64,000 bases of DNA from Acidovorax sp. Root219. Its GTDB lineage: Bacteria > Pseudomonadota > Gammaproteobacteria > Burkholderiales > Burkholderiaceae_C. The stretch lies in the NCBI RefSeq assembly GCF_001428665.1, contig NZ_LMIJ01000030.1, forward strand, positions 192,877 to 256,876, in the 5' to 3' direction. Of this stretch, positions 1-8,204 are shown piece after piece. Under the pieces are notes generated by a model that was given only the letters and a program-made list of their open reading frames with translations, did no database searches and was not told the DNA's origin. How positions within the stretch are numbered: position 1 is the first letter of the stretch; each line of letters opens with the position of its first letter. The translations under genes were made by a program, and so were the position numbers.

Positions 1-21
1 GCCAACAGGAGACAAAGCACC

Positions 22-813
22 ATGGACCAACCTCGACGCAACATCTTGACCCACTCCGCCCTCATCGCCACCGGCGCCGTGGCCGGCTGCGCACTGCCCG
101 CAGGCGCCAGCAAAACGGCCCCCACCCCCTTCGACCTGCCGCAGACCACGATCCCCATCGTGGGCAGCGACCAGGTGTTCCCCGTGCGCCGCGTCTACTG
201 CATCGGCCGCAACTACGCGGCCCATGCGCGCGAGATGGGCTCGGACCCCACGCGCGAACCACCCTTCTTCTTCCAGAAGCCGGCCGACGCGATCCAGTTC
301 GTGAAGCCCGGCGTGGTGGCCGACCATGCCTACCCCACGCTGACCAAGAACTACCACTATGAGGTGGAACTGGTGGTGGCCCTGGCCAAGGGCGGCAAGG
401 ACATTCCGGTGGAAAGCGCGCTTGACCACGTGTTCGGCTACTCGCTGGGCCTGGACATGACGCGCCGCGACCTGCAGCGTGAAATGGGCGACCAGAAGAA
501 GCCCTGGGAGATCGGCAAGGCCTTCGACCAGTCCGCCCCGGTGGGGCCGCTGTACCCGGTGAGCCAGGTGGGCCACATCAAGGATGGCGACATCTGGCTC
601 AAGGTCAACGGTGCCACCAAGCAGAGCGCCACGCTGCAGCACATGATCTGGTCGGTGGCCGAGCAGATCAGCCGCCTGTCGCGCGCCTTCGAGCTCAAGC
701 CCGGCGACATCATCTACTCGGGCACGCCCGAAAACGTGGGCCCGGTGGTCAAGGGCGACGAGATCGAGATCCATATCGACCGCTTCCCCAACCTGAAGCT
801 GCGCATCGTCTGA
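22..813 (+). CDS. nagK: Fumarylpyruvate hydrolase (FAH family) with a Tat/lipoprotein-like leader
   Basis: FAH-family hydrolase. By context it cleaves fumarylpyruvate to fumarate and pyruvate, the last step of the gentisate pathway. The core begins near residue 50 (VRRVYCIGRNYAAHA), followed by the PFFFQKP and YHYEVELVV stretches and the C-terminal YSGTPENVGPV, all typical of the family. The first ~30 residues are unusual: a twin arginine (PRRNIL), a hydrophobic run and a VAGC lipobox-like site, although the enzyme is normally cytoplasmic. The start is supported by AGGAGAC upstream of the ATG. It is separated from the other pathway genes by a repeat and by nagR on the opposite strand. The family is sure; the substrate is inferred from the cluster. 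Confidence 0.85.
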   Translation: MDQPRRNILTHSALIATGAVAGCALPAGASKTAPTPFDLPQTTIPIVGSDQVFPVRRVYCIGRNYAAHAREMGSDPTREPPFFFQKPADAIQFVKPGVVADHAYPTLTKNYHYEVELVVALAKGGKDIPVESALDHVFGYSLGLDMTRRDLQREMGDQKKPWEIGKAFDQSAPVGPLYPVSQVGHIKDGDIWLKVNGATKQSATLQHMIWSVAEQISRLSRAFELKPGDIIYSGTPENVGPVVKGDEIEIHIDRFPNLKLRIV

Positions 814-843
814 ACACCACCGTGTGGTGGCCACCACCGCTTA

Positions 844-1004
844 GGGCAACACTGAAGAAGTCCTGGCGATGGCGCGTGCCTTGATTTGGGATGGGCTGCC
901 AGGCGCAAAGCACCGCCATAGCCCGTGCTATGGCGAGCATTTGCAACGCCGCAGACCGCCCAAAGCGAGGCGCGCGGCGCGTGAGGGACTTGTTCAGTGT
1001 TGCC
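844..1004. mobile_element. 161-bp palindromic MITE-like repeat with TTA flanks
   Basis: The element is an imperfect palindrome over its whole length. The left end GGCAACACTGAAGAAGTCC (845-863) matches the reverse complement of the right end (986-1004) with one mismatch. The centre is GCCATAGC (915-922) / GCTATGGC (927-934). It is flanked by TTA at 841-843 and 1005-1007, which fits the 3-bp TNA duplication made by IS1031-type IS5-family elements. It has no convincing gene. The right-hand TTA is also the stop codon of nagR. Non-autonomous MITE is an inference; no second copy was noticed in this window. Confidence 0.6.
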
Positions 1005-1937
1005 TTAGGCTGCAGGCCCCGCCTGCCCCGCATAGTCCGAGTGCAGGTCAAAGACCAGCGTGCGCAGCCACTGGCTGGCCGGGTCCTTGTGGTACTTGGC
1101 GTGCCAGAACAGGTTGATGGCGATGCGCGGCAGCTTCACCGGGTGGGGCCGCACCGCCAGACCGAATGGCGCCACCATGCGCTCGGCCAGCCGCTCGGGC
1201 ACGGTGGCGATCAGGTCGGTGGACTGCAGGATGTGGCCGATGGCCACGAAGTGCGGCACCTTGAGCTTCACGCGCCGCTCGGGGGAGTGCCTGTCCAGGA
1301 TCTCGTCCACCTGTCCGTGGCCGGTGCCGGCCGAGACCACGGCCACATGCTCGGCCGCAAAGAAGTCCGCTGCGCGCAGCGGCCTGCGCTGCGCGAGTCG
1401 GTGCCCCTGGCGCAGCAGCACCACGTAGTCCTGCTCGAACAGCCGGCGCTGGAAGAACCCGGCCTTGAGCTGCGGTAGGAGGCCGATGGCCAGGTCCACC
1501 TGGCCGGCCTCCATTGCGTCCTTGAGGTTGACCGCCGTGTTGCGCACCGTGCTGATCACCACGCCCGGCGCCAGCTCGCCGATGCGCTGCATGAGCTGCG
1601 GCAGGAAATAGATCTCACCGATGTCGGTCATGCCCACCGTGAAGCTGCGCTGGCTGCCGGCGGGGTCGAAGGCGTTGCGCGCGTTCACCGCGCCATGGAT
1701 CATGCCCAGCGCATAGCCCACCGACTCGGCCAGCTGCTCGGCGAACGGCGTGGGCTGCATGCCGCTGGCGGTGCGCAGGAACAGGGGGTCGTCAAACTGC
1801 CGGCGCAGGCGTGCCAGGGCATTGCTCACGGCGGGCTGGCCCAGGCCCAGGTTCTCGGCCACCTTGGAGACCTTGCGCTCGGCCAGCAGCTGGTTGAAGA
1901 CCACCAGCAAATTGAGATCGATGTCCTTGAGCTCCAT
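1005..1937 (-). CDS. nagR: LysR-family regulator of the salicylate cluster (NagR/NahR type)
   Basis: A 310-residue LysR protein. The N-terminal winged HTH (about residues 5-65, with KVSKVAENLGLGQPAVSNAL) is followed by a substrate-binding domain that starts with RSFTVGMTDIGEIYFLPQL, characteristic of the NahR/NagR/DntR group that binds salicylate. It is divergent from nagAa across 139 bp that hold an AT-rich palindrome. By analogy with NagR it should activate the nag operon in response to salicylate. The stop codon TAA coincides with the TTA that flanks the adjacent palindromic repeat, so the insertion may have reset the C-terminus. Confidence 0.85.
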   Translation of the reverse strand: MELKDIDLNLLVVFNQLLAERKVSKVAENLGLGQPAVSNALARLRRQFDDPLFLRTASGMQPTPFAEQLAESVGYALGMIHGAVNARNAFDPAGSQRSFTVGMTDIGEIYFLPQLMQRIGELAPGVVISTVRNTAVNLKDAMEAGQVDLAIGLLPQLKAGFFQRRLFEQDYVVLLRQGHRLAQRRPLRAADFFAAEHVAVVSAGTGHGQVDEILDRHSPERRVKLKVPHFVAIGHILQSTDLIATVPERLAERMVAPFGLAVRPHPVKLPRIAINLFWHAKYHKDPASQWLRTLVFDLHSDYAGQAGPAA

Positions 1938-1951
1938 GGCCTGCCCCGATA

Positions 1952-1972
1952 AATATTGATTTCAATGATATT
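1952..1972. promoter_or_regulatory. Candidate LysR operator in the nagR-nagAa intergenic region
   Basis: The inverted repeat ATTGATTTCAAT (1955-1966) lies in a short AT-rich stretch 15 bp upstream of the nagR start. It can be extended outward as AATATTGA / TCAATGATATT. Placement and shape suit a LysR site controlling both nagR and the divergent nag operon. Binding by NagR is inferred. Confidence 0.4.
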
Positions 1973-2076
1973 CAACATTCACCCCATCGCGTTGACTGAT
2001 TTTCGAGTGGCCCGGATCATCGCGGCCATGACTCCCACAGGGAGCGCCGCGATTCCAAACCAAGAGACAACGCACG

Positions 2077-3072
2077 ATGGAAATCCACGTCCGCCCCCTG
2101 GGGCGCACCCTGCACGTCGCCCCTGGCGTGAACCTGCTGGAGGCCTTGCGCGCCAACGACGTGCCCGTGTCGTACAGCTGCATGGCCGGGCGCTGCGGCA
2201 CCTGCCGCTGCAAGGTGGTGCAGGGCGACGTGCTCGAGTCGGGCCGCGAGGCCCAGCGCCCCCTGGGCGCTGCCACCGATGGCGATGCCGGCTATGTGCT
2301 GGCCTGCCAGACCTTCGTGACCGAGCCCTGCACGGTGGAGATCGCCGAGCCCGACGAAGTGGTGGTGCACACCGCGCGCACCCTCAAGGCCACGGTGGTC
2401 GCCATCGACGACGCCACCCACGACATCAAGCGCGTGCGCCTGCAGCCGGCCAAGCCGCTCGACTTCTCGCCCGGGCAGTATGCGCAGCTGCAGTTCACGC
2501 CCGCACATGCACGCCCCTATTCCATGGCGGGCCTGGCCGGTGATGGCGAGCTGGAGTTCCATGTGCGGCTGGTGCCAGAAGGGCGCGTGACGGGTTACAT
2601 CGCCCACGAGCTGAAGGTGGGCGATGCGGTGCGCGTGAGCGGACCGCTGGGCTCGGCCTACCTGCGGCGCCGGCACGACGGCCCAATGCTCTGCGTGGCA
2701 GGTGGCACGGGCCTGGCGCCCATCCTGTCCATCGTGCGCGGTGCCCAGGTTGCCGGCATGCGCAACCCGGTGCACCTGTACTTTGGCGTGCGCTCCGAGC
2801 GCGACGTCTATGGTCTGGAGTGGCTGGCCGCGCTGCAACGCGAGCACCCTGCCCTCAGGGTGCACACCGTGCTGGCCTCGGGCCGGGCGGCGGGCTGCCG
2901 CACGGGCCTGGTCACCGATGCCATCGCGCAGGACTGGCAGAGCCTGGCCGGCTTTCGCGCCTACCTCTGCGGCGCACCACCGATGGTGGAGGCCACGTCG
3001 CTGCTGGTGCGCCGCATGGGCGTGCTGCCAAGCCAGATCCACGCGGACGCCTTCTATGCCAGGGGCACCTGA
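2077..3072 (+). CDS. nagAa: Ferredoxin reductase of salicylate 5-hydroxylase
   Basis: Electron-transfer flavoprotein that passes electrons from NAD(P)H to the Rieske ferredoxin. A plant-type 2Fe-2S domain occupies residues 1-90 with ligands C35, C40, C43 and C77. It is followed by an FAD domain (ARPYSMAG around residue 145) and an NAD(P)-binding domain (GGTGLAPILS around 210). It is the first gene of the plus-strand operon, as in known nag clusters, but the gentisate dioxygenase gene separates it from the oxygenase genes. In other nag clusters the same reductase can serve naphthalene dioxygenase; no naphthalene dioxygenase is present here. Confidence 0.88.
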   Translation: MEIHVRPLGRTLHVAPGVNLLEALRANDVPVSYSCMAGRCGTCRCKVVQGDVLESGREAQRPLGAATDGDAGYVLACQTFVTEPCTVEIAEPDEVVVHTARTLKATVVAIDDATHDIKRVRLQPAKPLDFSPGQYAQLQFTPAHARPYSMAGLAGDGELEFHVRLVPEGRVTGYIAHELKVGDAVRVSGPLGSAYLRRRHDGPMLCVAGGTGLAPILSIVRGAQVAGMRNPVHLYFGVRSERDVYGLEWLAALQREHPALRVHTVLASGRAAGCRTGLVTDAIAQDWQSLAGFRAYLCGAPPMVEATSLLVRRMGVLPSQIHADAFYARGT

Positions 3073-3094
3073 CCTGCCATGGAGAACTGAAGCA

Positions 3095-4144
3095 ATGAAC
3101 CACCCCGCCCACCACAGCGCCGAGACCCTGGCCGCGCGCAAGGCCTACTACGAGCGCATCGGCAGTGACAACATGACCCCGTTGTGGGAGGTGTTGGGCG
3201 CACTGGTGCCGCCAGAGCCGCGCTCGCCGGCCGTGCCACACCACTGGTCGTACGCGGCAGTGCGTGCGCAGGTGATGGAGGCGGGCACGCTGATCAGCGC
3301 GGCCGAGGCCGAGCGCCGCGTGCTCATCCTTGAGAACCCGGGCCTGCGTGGCCAGTCGTGCATCACGCAGTCGCTGTATGCGGGCCTGCAGCTCATTCTG
3401 CCGGGCGAGGTGGCGCCCGCGCACCGCCACACGCAGTCGGCCCTGCGCCTGGTGCTTGATGGCGAGGGGGCCTACACATCGGTGAACGGCGAGCGCGTGA
3501 CCATGCACCGCGGCGACTTCATCATCACCCCGGCCTGGACCTGGCACGACCATGGCAACCTCGGAAGCGAGCCCGTGGTCTGGCTCGACGGGCTGGACAT
3601 CCCGCTGGTGCGCTTTCTGGACGCGGGCTTTGCCGAAAAGTCTGCCGCGCCTTCGCAGGGCGTGGTGCGGCCCGAGGGCGATGCCCTGGCCCGCTACGGT
3701 GCCAACATGCTGCCCGTCGATGAAGAGCAGCGCACGGGCGAGCCGACGCGCCTCTTCATCTACCCCTACGCGCAGACGCGTGCGGCGCTGCTCGCCATTG
3801 CCCAGGGCGCACCCGATGCGCACCTGGGCTTCAAGCAGCGCTTCGTGAACCCCGCCACCGGGGCATCGCCCATGCCCACCATGGGCACCTTTGCACAGCG
3901 CCTGCCCACTGGCTTCACTACCCGCCCCTACCGCTGCACCGATGGCACGGTGTATGTGTGCCTCGAAGGCAGCGGCGAGGCCGAGATCAACGGACGTGGC
4001 TTTGGCTTCGCGGAGCGCGACGTGTTCGTCGTGCCCTCCTGGCACACATTCACGCTGCGCGCGCGCACCGACAGCATCCTCTTTTCCTACTCCGACCGCC
4101 CCGTGCAAAAGGCCCTGGGGCTGTGGCGCGAGGAGCGGCTGTGA
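3095..4144 (+). CDS. nagI: Gentisate 1,2-dioxygenase
   Basis: Cleaves gentisate to maleylpyruvate using Fe(II). It is a 349-residue bicupin. The N-terminal cupin has HRHTQSALRLVLDGEGA (about residues 108-124) and the late HDH of TWHDHGNL. The C-terminal cupin has the FVVPSWHTFTL stretch near residue 310. Length and the near-N-terminal ERIGSDNMTPLWEVL motif match the family. It starts 22 bp after nagAa and is followed by nagG 40 bp later, so one operon is likely. The position between the reductase and oxygenase genes is unusual. Confidence 0.9.
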   Translation: MNHPAHHSAETLAARKAYYERIGSDNMTPLWEVLGALVPPEPRSPAVPHHWSYAAVRAQVMEAGTLISAAEAERRVLILENPGLRGQSCITQSLYAGLQLILPGEVAPAHRHTQSALRLVLDGEGAYTSVNGERVTMHRGDFIITPAWTWHDHGNLGSEPVVWLDGLDIPLVRFLDAGFAEKSAAPSQGVVRPEGDALARYGANMLPVDEEQRTGEPTRLFIYPYAQTRAALLAIAQGAPDAHLGFKQRFVNPATGASPMPTMGTFAQRLPTGFTTRPYRCTDGTVYVCLEGSGEAEINGRGFGFAERDVFVVPSWHTFTLRARTDSILFSYSDRPVQKALGLWREERL

Positions 4145-4184
4145 CACCGCGGCATCGGCCCTACCAAGAACCAAGGAGACGAAC

Positions 4185-5474
4185 ATGAGCAGCGAACCCC
4201 ACACCATCTTCCCGGCGCAGGCCCGGTGGGAGGGCCCGGGCACGAGCCGCATACCCTTCAAGGTCTACACCGACGAAGACCTGCATCGCAAGGAGCTCGA
4301 ACGCTTTTTCTACCAGAAACACTGGTGCTATGTGGGCCTGGAGGCCGAGATCCCGCACACGGGCGACTTCAAGCGCACGGCGATCGGCGAGCGCTCGGTG
4401 GTCATGGTGCGCGATGCCGAGGGCGGCATCAACGTGATCGAGAACGTCTGCGCGCACCGCGGCATGCAGTTCTGCCGCGAGCGCTCGGGCAACCGCAAGG
4501 AGCTGGTCTGCCCCTACCACCAGTGGAACTACACCCTGAAGGGCGACCTGCAGGGCGTGCCGTTTCGCCGCGGCGTGAAGCAGGATGGCAAGGTCCACGG
4601 CGGCATGCCGGCGGACTTCGACCCCGCCGACCACGGGCTCAACAAGCTCAAGGTGGCCACGCGAGGCGGCGTGGTGTTCGCCTCGTTCGACCATGGGGTG
4701 GAATCGTTCGAGGATTTCCTCGGCCCCGAGATCCTGGCGTATTTCGACCGCCTGTTCAACGGCCGCAAGCTCACCCTGCTGGGCTACAACCGCCAGCGCA
4801 TTCCGGGCAACTGGAAGCTGATGCAGGAGAACATCAAGGACCCCTACCACCCCGGCCTGCTGCACACCTGGTTCGTGACCTTCGGGCTCTGGCGCGCGGA
4901 CAACAAGAGCGAGCTCACCATGGACGCGCGCCACCGCCATGCGGCCATGGTCTCCACGCGCGGCCAGGCGGGCAAGGCCGGCCAGGTCACGCAGGTGTCC
5001 AGCTTCAAGGAAAGCATGCAGCTTGAAGACCCGCGCTTTCTGGACATCGTGCCCGAGCCCTGGTGGGGCGGGCCCACGGCAGTGATGATGACCTTGTTCC
5101 CGAGCGTGATCCTGCAGCAGCAGGTCAACAGCGTTTCCACGCGCCACATCCAGCCCGCAGGCCATGGCGCCTTCGACTTCGTGTGGACGCACTTCGGCTT
5201 CGAGGACGACACAGCCGAGATGACTCAGCGCCGCCTGCGCCAGGCCAACCTGTTCGGCCCGGCGGGCTTTGTCTCGGCCGACGATGGCGAGGTGATCGAG
5301 TTTTCGCAGCAGGGCTTCGAGCAAAAGCCTTTTCACCGCGCGTTGGCCGAACTGGGCGGGCGCGAGGTGGGCGACACCGACCACATGGTGACCGAGACCC
5401 TGATCCGCGGCATGTACCAATATTGGCGTGAAGTGATGGAAGACGATGCTCCACCGCAGGAAGAGGGGGGCTGA
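4185..5474 (+). CDS. nagG: Salicylate 5-hydroxylase, large oxygenase subunit
   Basis: Rieske non-haem iron oxygenase alpha subunit, 429 residues, converting salicylate to gentisate. The Rieske ligands are C89, H91, C109 and H112 (CAH and CPYH). The mononuclear iron site is seen as D219, H222 and H227 (DPYHPGLLH). The start is chosen by AAGGAGA shortly upstream. Genes for the small subunit, ferredoxin and maleylpyruvate isomerase follow directly. The assignment to salicylate rather than another benzoate rests on sequence resemblance to NagG and on the gentisate genes around it. Confidence 0.88.
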   Translation: MSSEPHTIFPAQARWEGPGTSRIPFKVYTDEDLHRKELERFFYQKHWCYVGLEAEIPHTGDFKRTAIGERSVVMVRDAEGGINVIENVCAHRGMQFCRERSGNRKELVCPYHQWNYTLKGDLQGVPFRRGVKQDGKVHGGMPADFDPADHGLNKLKVATRGGVVFASFDHGVESFEDFLGPEILAYFDRLFNGRKLTLLGYNRQRIPGNWKLMQENIKDPYHPGLLHTWFVTFGLWRADNKSELTMDARHRHAAMVSTRGQAGKAGQVTQVSSFKESMQLEDPRFLDIVPEPWWGGPTAVMMTLFPSVILQQQVNSVSTRHIQPAGHGAFDFVWTHFGFEDDTAEMTQRRLRQANLFGPAGFVSADDGEVIEFSQQGFEQKPFHRALAELGGREVGDTDHMVTETLIRGMYQYWREVMEDDAPPQEEGG

Positions 5475-5475
5475 G

Positions 5476-5946
5476 ATGGACTTCGCCACCTACTACGCCC
5501 TGACCCAGCTCTATGCCGACTACGCCAGCGCCGTCGACTCGGGCGACTGGGACCTGTGGCCCGGCTTCTTCACCGAGGACTGCAGTTACCGCCTGCAGCC
5601 GCGCGAGAACCACGAGCGCGGCTTTCCGCTGGCCACCCTGTCGTTCGAGAGCAAGGGCATGCTGCGGGACCGGGTCTACGGCATCAAGGAGACGCTGTTC
5701 CACGACCCCTACTACCAGCGCCACATCATCGGCGCGCCGGTGGTGCGCACCCTCGACGGCGAGCGCATCCACTGCGAGGCCAACTACGCCGTGCTGCGCA
5801 CCAAGCTGTCGCAAGCGACCACGGTGTTCAACGCCGGCCGCTACATCGACGAGGTGGTGCGCACGCCCGATGGCCTGAAGTTCGCGAAGAAGCTCGTCGT
5901 CTACGACAGCGAAATGATCCCCAACTCGATCATCTACCCGATCTAG
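5476..5946 (+). CDS. nagH: Salicylate 5-hydroxylase, small oxygenase subunit
   Basis: Ring-hydroxylating dioxygenase beta subunit (NTF2-like fold), 156 residues, which forms the structural partner of the large subunit. It starts one base after the nagG stop codon, so translation is probably coupled. The start is taken at the ATG of MDFATYYAL, where known beta subunits begin. An in-frame ATG 30 bp earlier lies inside nagG and is less likely. It has no cofactor ligands, as expected. Confidence 0.85.
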   Translation: MDFATYYALTQLYADYASAVDSGDWDLWPGFFTEDCSYRLQPRENHERGFPLATLSFESKGMLRDRVYGIKETLFHDPYYQRHIIGAPVVRTLDGERIHCEANYAVLRTKLSQATTVFNAGRYIDEVVRTPDGLKFAKKLVVYDSEMIPNSIIYPI

Positions 5947-5958
5947 AAAGTCCAAGCC

Positions 5959-6285
5959 ATGAACAACACCACCACCCTGCAATGGACCGATGCGGCCGCC
6001 TTCGACGAGGTGCCGCAGGACGACGTGATCGGCCTGGCCGTCGAGGGCCGCGACATCGCGCTCTACGGCGTGGACGGCACCGTCTACGCCACCGACAACC
6101 TGTGCACCCACGGCCACGCCCGTCTGTGCGACGGCTTTCTCGATGGCCACGAGATCGAATGCCCGCTGCACCAGGGCAAGTTCGACGTGCGCAGCGGCGC
6201 ACCCACCTGCCAGCCCGTGACCGATGCCGTGCGCACTTACCCCGTGCGCATCGAAGCTGGACGGGTTTACCTGGCCCTGGCCTGA
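5959..6285 (+). CDS. nagAb: Rieske-type ferredoxin of salicylate 5-hydroxylase
   Basis: Small Rieske 2Fe-2S ferredoxin (108 residues) that shuttles electrons from NagAa to NagGH. The cluster ligands are C49 and H51 (CTH) and C68 and H71 (CPLH). It lies 12 bp after nagH in the same operon. It is soluble, with no signal peptide. Confidence 0.88.
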   Translation: MNNTTTLQWTDAAAFDEVPQDDVIGLAVEGRDIALYGVDGTVYATDNLCTHGHARLCDGFLDGHEIECPLHQGKFDVRSGAPTCQPVTDAVRTYPVRIEAGRVYLALA

Positions 6286-6309
6286 AAGCCGCGCACTATC
6301 ATCTCTGCC

Positions 6310-6960
6310 ATGGACCGCATTCTCTACACCTACTTCCGCAGCTCGGCCGCCTACCGGGTGCGCATCGCGCTCAACCTCAAGGGCCTCGAAGCCACCCAGA
6401 TCCCCGTGCACCTGGTGCGCGATGGCGGCGAGCACCTGAAGCCTGAGTACAAGGCCATCAACCCCCAGGGCCTGGTACCTGTGTTCGGCGAAGACGGCAT
6501 GCGCGTGAGCCAGTCGCTGGCCATTCTTGAGTACCTGGAAGAAAAATACCCCGCCACGCCGCTGCTGCCCAGCGCCCTCGCCGACCGTGCCTACGTGCGG
6601 CAACTGGCGCTGGTGATCGCCTGCGAGATCCACCCGATCAACAACCTGCGGGTGCTCAAGTACCTGACCGGCACCCTGGGCGTGGCCGACGCGGCCAAGA
6701 GCGACTGGATCAAGCACTGGATCGCCCAGGGCTTCGAGGCGCTGGAGGCCGAGATCACTGCCGCAGGCAGAGCGGGCGGCTTCTGCTTTGGCGACACGCC
6801 TACCTTGGCCGATTGCTGCCTGGTGCCGCAGATCTTCAACGCCCGCCGCTTCGAGGTGGACCTGTCGCCCTACCCGACGCTGGTGGCCATCGACGAGCGC
6901 TGCGCCGCACTGCCGGCCTTCCAGCAGGCGCACCCCTCGGCCCAGGCGGACGCCCAGTAA
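6310..6960 (+). CDS. nagL: Maleylpyruvate isomerase (zeta-class GST)
   Basis: Glutathione-dependent isomerase of 216 residues converting maleylpyruvate to fumarylpyruvate, the substrate of NagK. The N-terminal thioredoxin-like domain has the zeta-class active-site stretch SSAAYRVRIAL (residues 11-21) and the INPQGLVPV and QSLAILEYL motifs. The C-terminal helical domain contains TLADCCLVPQIFNA. It is the last gene of the nag operon, 24 bp after nagAb. Maleylacetoacetate isomerase is the alternative in this family, but the context favours maleylpyruvate. Confidence 0.85.
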   Translation: MDRILYTYFRSSAAYRVRIALNLKGLEATQIPVHLVRDGGEHLKPEYKAINPQGLVPVFGEDGMRVSQSLAILEYLEEKYPATPLLPSALADRAYVRQLALVIACEIHPINNLRVLKYLTGTLGVADAAKSDWIKHWIAQGFEALEAEITAAGRAGGFCFGDTPTLADCCLVPQIFNARRFEVDLSPYPTLVAIDERCAALPAFQQAHPSAQADAQ

Positions 6961-6968
6961 GAATTCTC

Positions 6969-8132
6969 TCAGTGTGGGTTGGCCTTCAGCCAGGCCCGCA
7001 GCCGCCGCACGCCTTCGACCAGGCGCGCCGGGTCCTTGGATGCAAAGCACCAGCGCAGCCAGCCCTGGGCTTCGGCGCCAAAGGCATTGCCCGGTGCCAA
7101 GCCCAGGCCGGCCTCGGTCACCAGGCGCTTGGCCAGTGCGAGGGAATCGGTGACGCCCTCGATCTGGAAGAAGGCGTACATGCCGCCGTGCGCCGCCGCC
7201 ACCTTCACGCCCGGCACCTGGGCCAAGAGCGGCACCAGCGTGTCGCGGCAGGTTTGCAAATGGGCCACCACGCGCGGCGTGATCTCGGCGCTGTGCTCCA
7301 GCGCGGCCAGGCCCGCACGCTGGGTGAACACGCTGGCGCACGAGGTGTTGAACTCGATGACCTTGGCGATGCCGTCCACCAGCACGGGCGGCAGCACCAG
7401 CCAGCCCAGGCGCCAGCCGGTCATGAGAAAGCTCTTGGAAAAGCTGTGCGCCACCACCAGCCGGTCGTCCGCGCTGGCGATATCGAGAAAGCTCGGCGCG
7501 CAGCGGTTGGCCGTGGGTTCGTAGTACAGGCGCTCGTAGACCTCGTCGGCCAGGATCCAGGTGCCCGTGCTGCGGCAGTGGTCCAGGATGCGTTGCTGCT
7601 CTGCGCGCGTGAGCGTCCAGCCCGTGGGGTTGTTGGGCGCGTTGACGATGAGCAGGCGGGTGTCCACGGTCACGGCGCGGCACAGGGCCTCGATGTCGAG
7701 GGTCCATTGCCCGTCCGCCGCCGTGAGCGGCAAGGTGCGCACGCGCGCACCCAATATCACCGGCTGCGCCACCAGGTTGGGCCACACGGGCGTGACCACC
7801 ACCACCTCGTCGCCCGCATCCACCAGGGTCTGCACGGCCAGCATCAGCGCGCTGACCCCGCCGGACGTGATGGCGATGCGGCCTGCATCCACCGCCGGAT
7901 GCAGGGCGCTGGTGTAGCGGGCCACGGCCTCGCGCAGCGCGGGCAGGCCCAGGTTGTGGCTGTAGAAGGTCTCGCCGCGCTGCAGCGATTCGATGGCGGC
8001 GTTGCGCACCACCTCGGGGGTCACCTCGTCGCTCTCGCCGAACCAGAAGGCCAGCACGTCGTCGCGCCCCAGGCCGGCGTTGGCGACCTCGCGGATCATG
8101 GAGGGTTCGAGGGTCTGGATGGTCTCGCGCAT
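6969..8132 (-). CDS. Class I/II PLP-dependent aminotransferase
   Basis: Fold-type I aminotransferase of 387 residues, close to aspartate or aromatic aminotransferases. Visible features are the NAPNNPTG motif, the DEVYERLYY stretch and the PLP-lysine region SFSKSFLMTGWRLGW. The start is placed at MRETIQTLEPSMIREV because an upstream in-frame ATG (8178-8180) would add an arginine/histidine-rich tail without family resemblance. It is convergent with nagL, with 8 bp between stops. The amino acid substrate cannot be read from the sequence. Confidence 0.8.
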   Translation of the reverse strand: MRETIQTLEPSMIREVANAGLGRDDVLAFWFGESDEVTPEVVRNAAIESLQRGETFYSHNLGLPALREAVARYTSALHPAVDAGRIAITSGGVSALMLAVQTLVDAGDEVVVVTPVWPNLVAQPVILGARVRTLPLTAADGQWTLDIEALCRAVTVDTRLLIVNAPNNPTGWTLTRAEQQRILDHCRSTGTWILADEVYERLYYEPTANRCAPSFLDIASADDRLVVAHSFSKSFLMTGWRLGWLVLPPVLVDGIAKVIEFNTSCASVFTQRAGLAALEHSAEITPRVVAHLQTCRDTLVPLLAQVPGVKVAAAHGGMYAFFQIEGVTDSLALAKRLVTEAGLGLAPGNAFGAEAQGWLRWCFASKDPARLVEGVRRLRAWLKANPH

Positions 8133-8204
8133 GGTCGGAAAACGGCGGTGGCCCGCAGCAAATCGGTGAAGGGACTGCAAGCGTAGCGCTTTTTCCAGGG
8201 CCCT

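Noticed and set aside
814-843. CCACC-GTGT-GGTGG hairpin after nagK as a terminator.
   Set aside because: The stem is only 5 bp and no T-run follows; the nearby palindromic repeat is a more likely transcript end.
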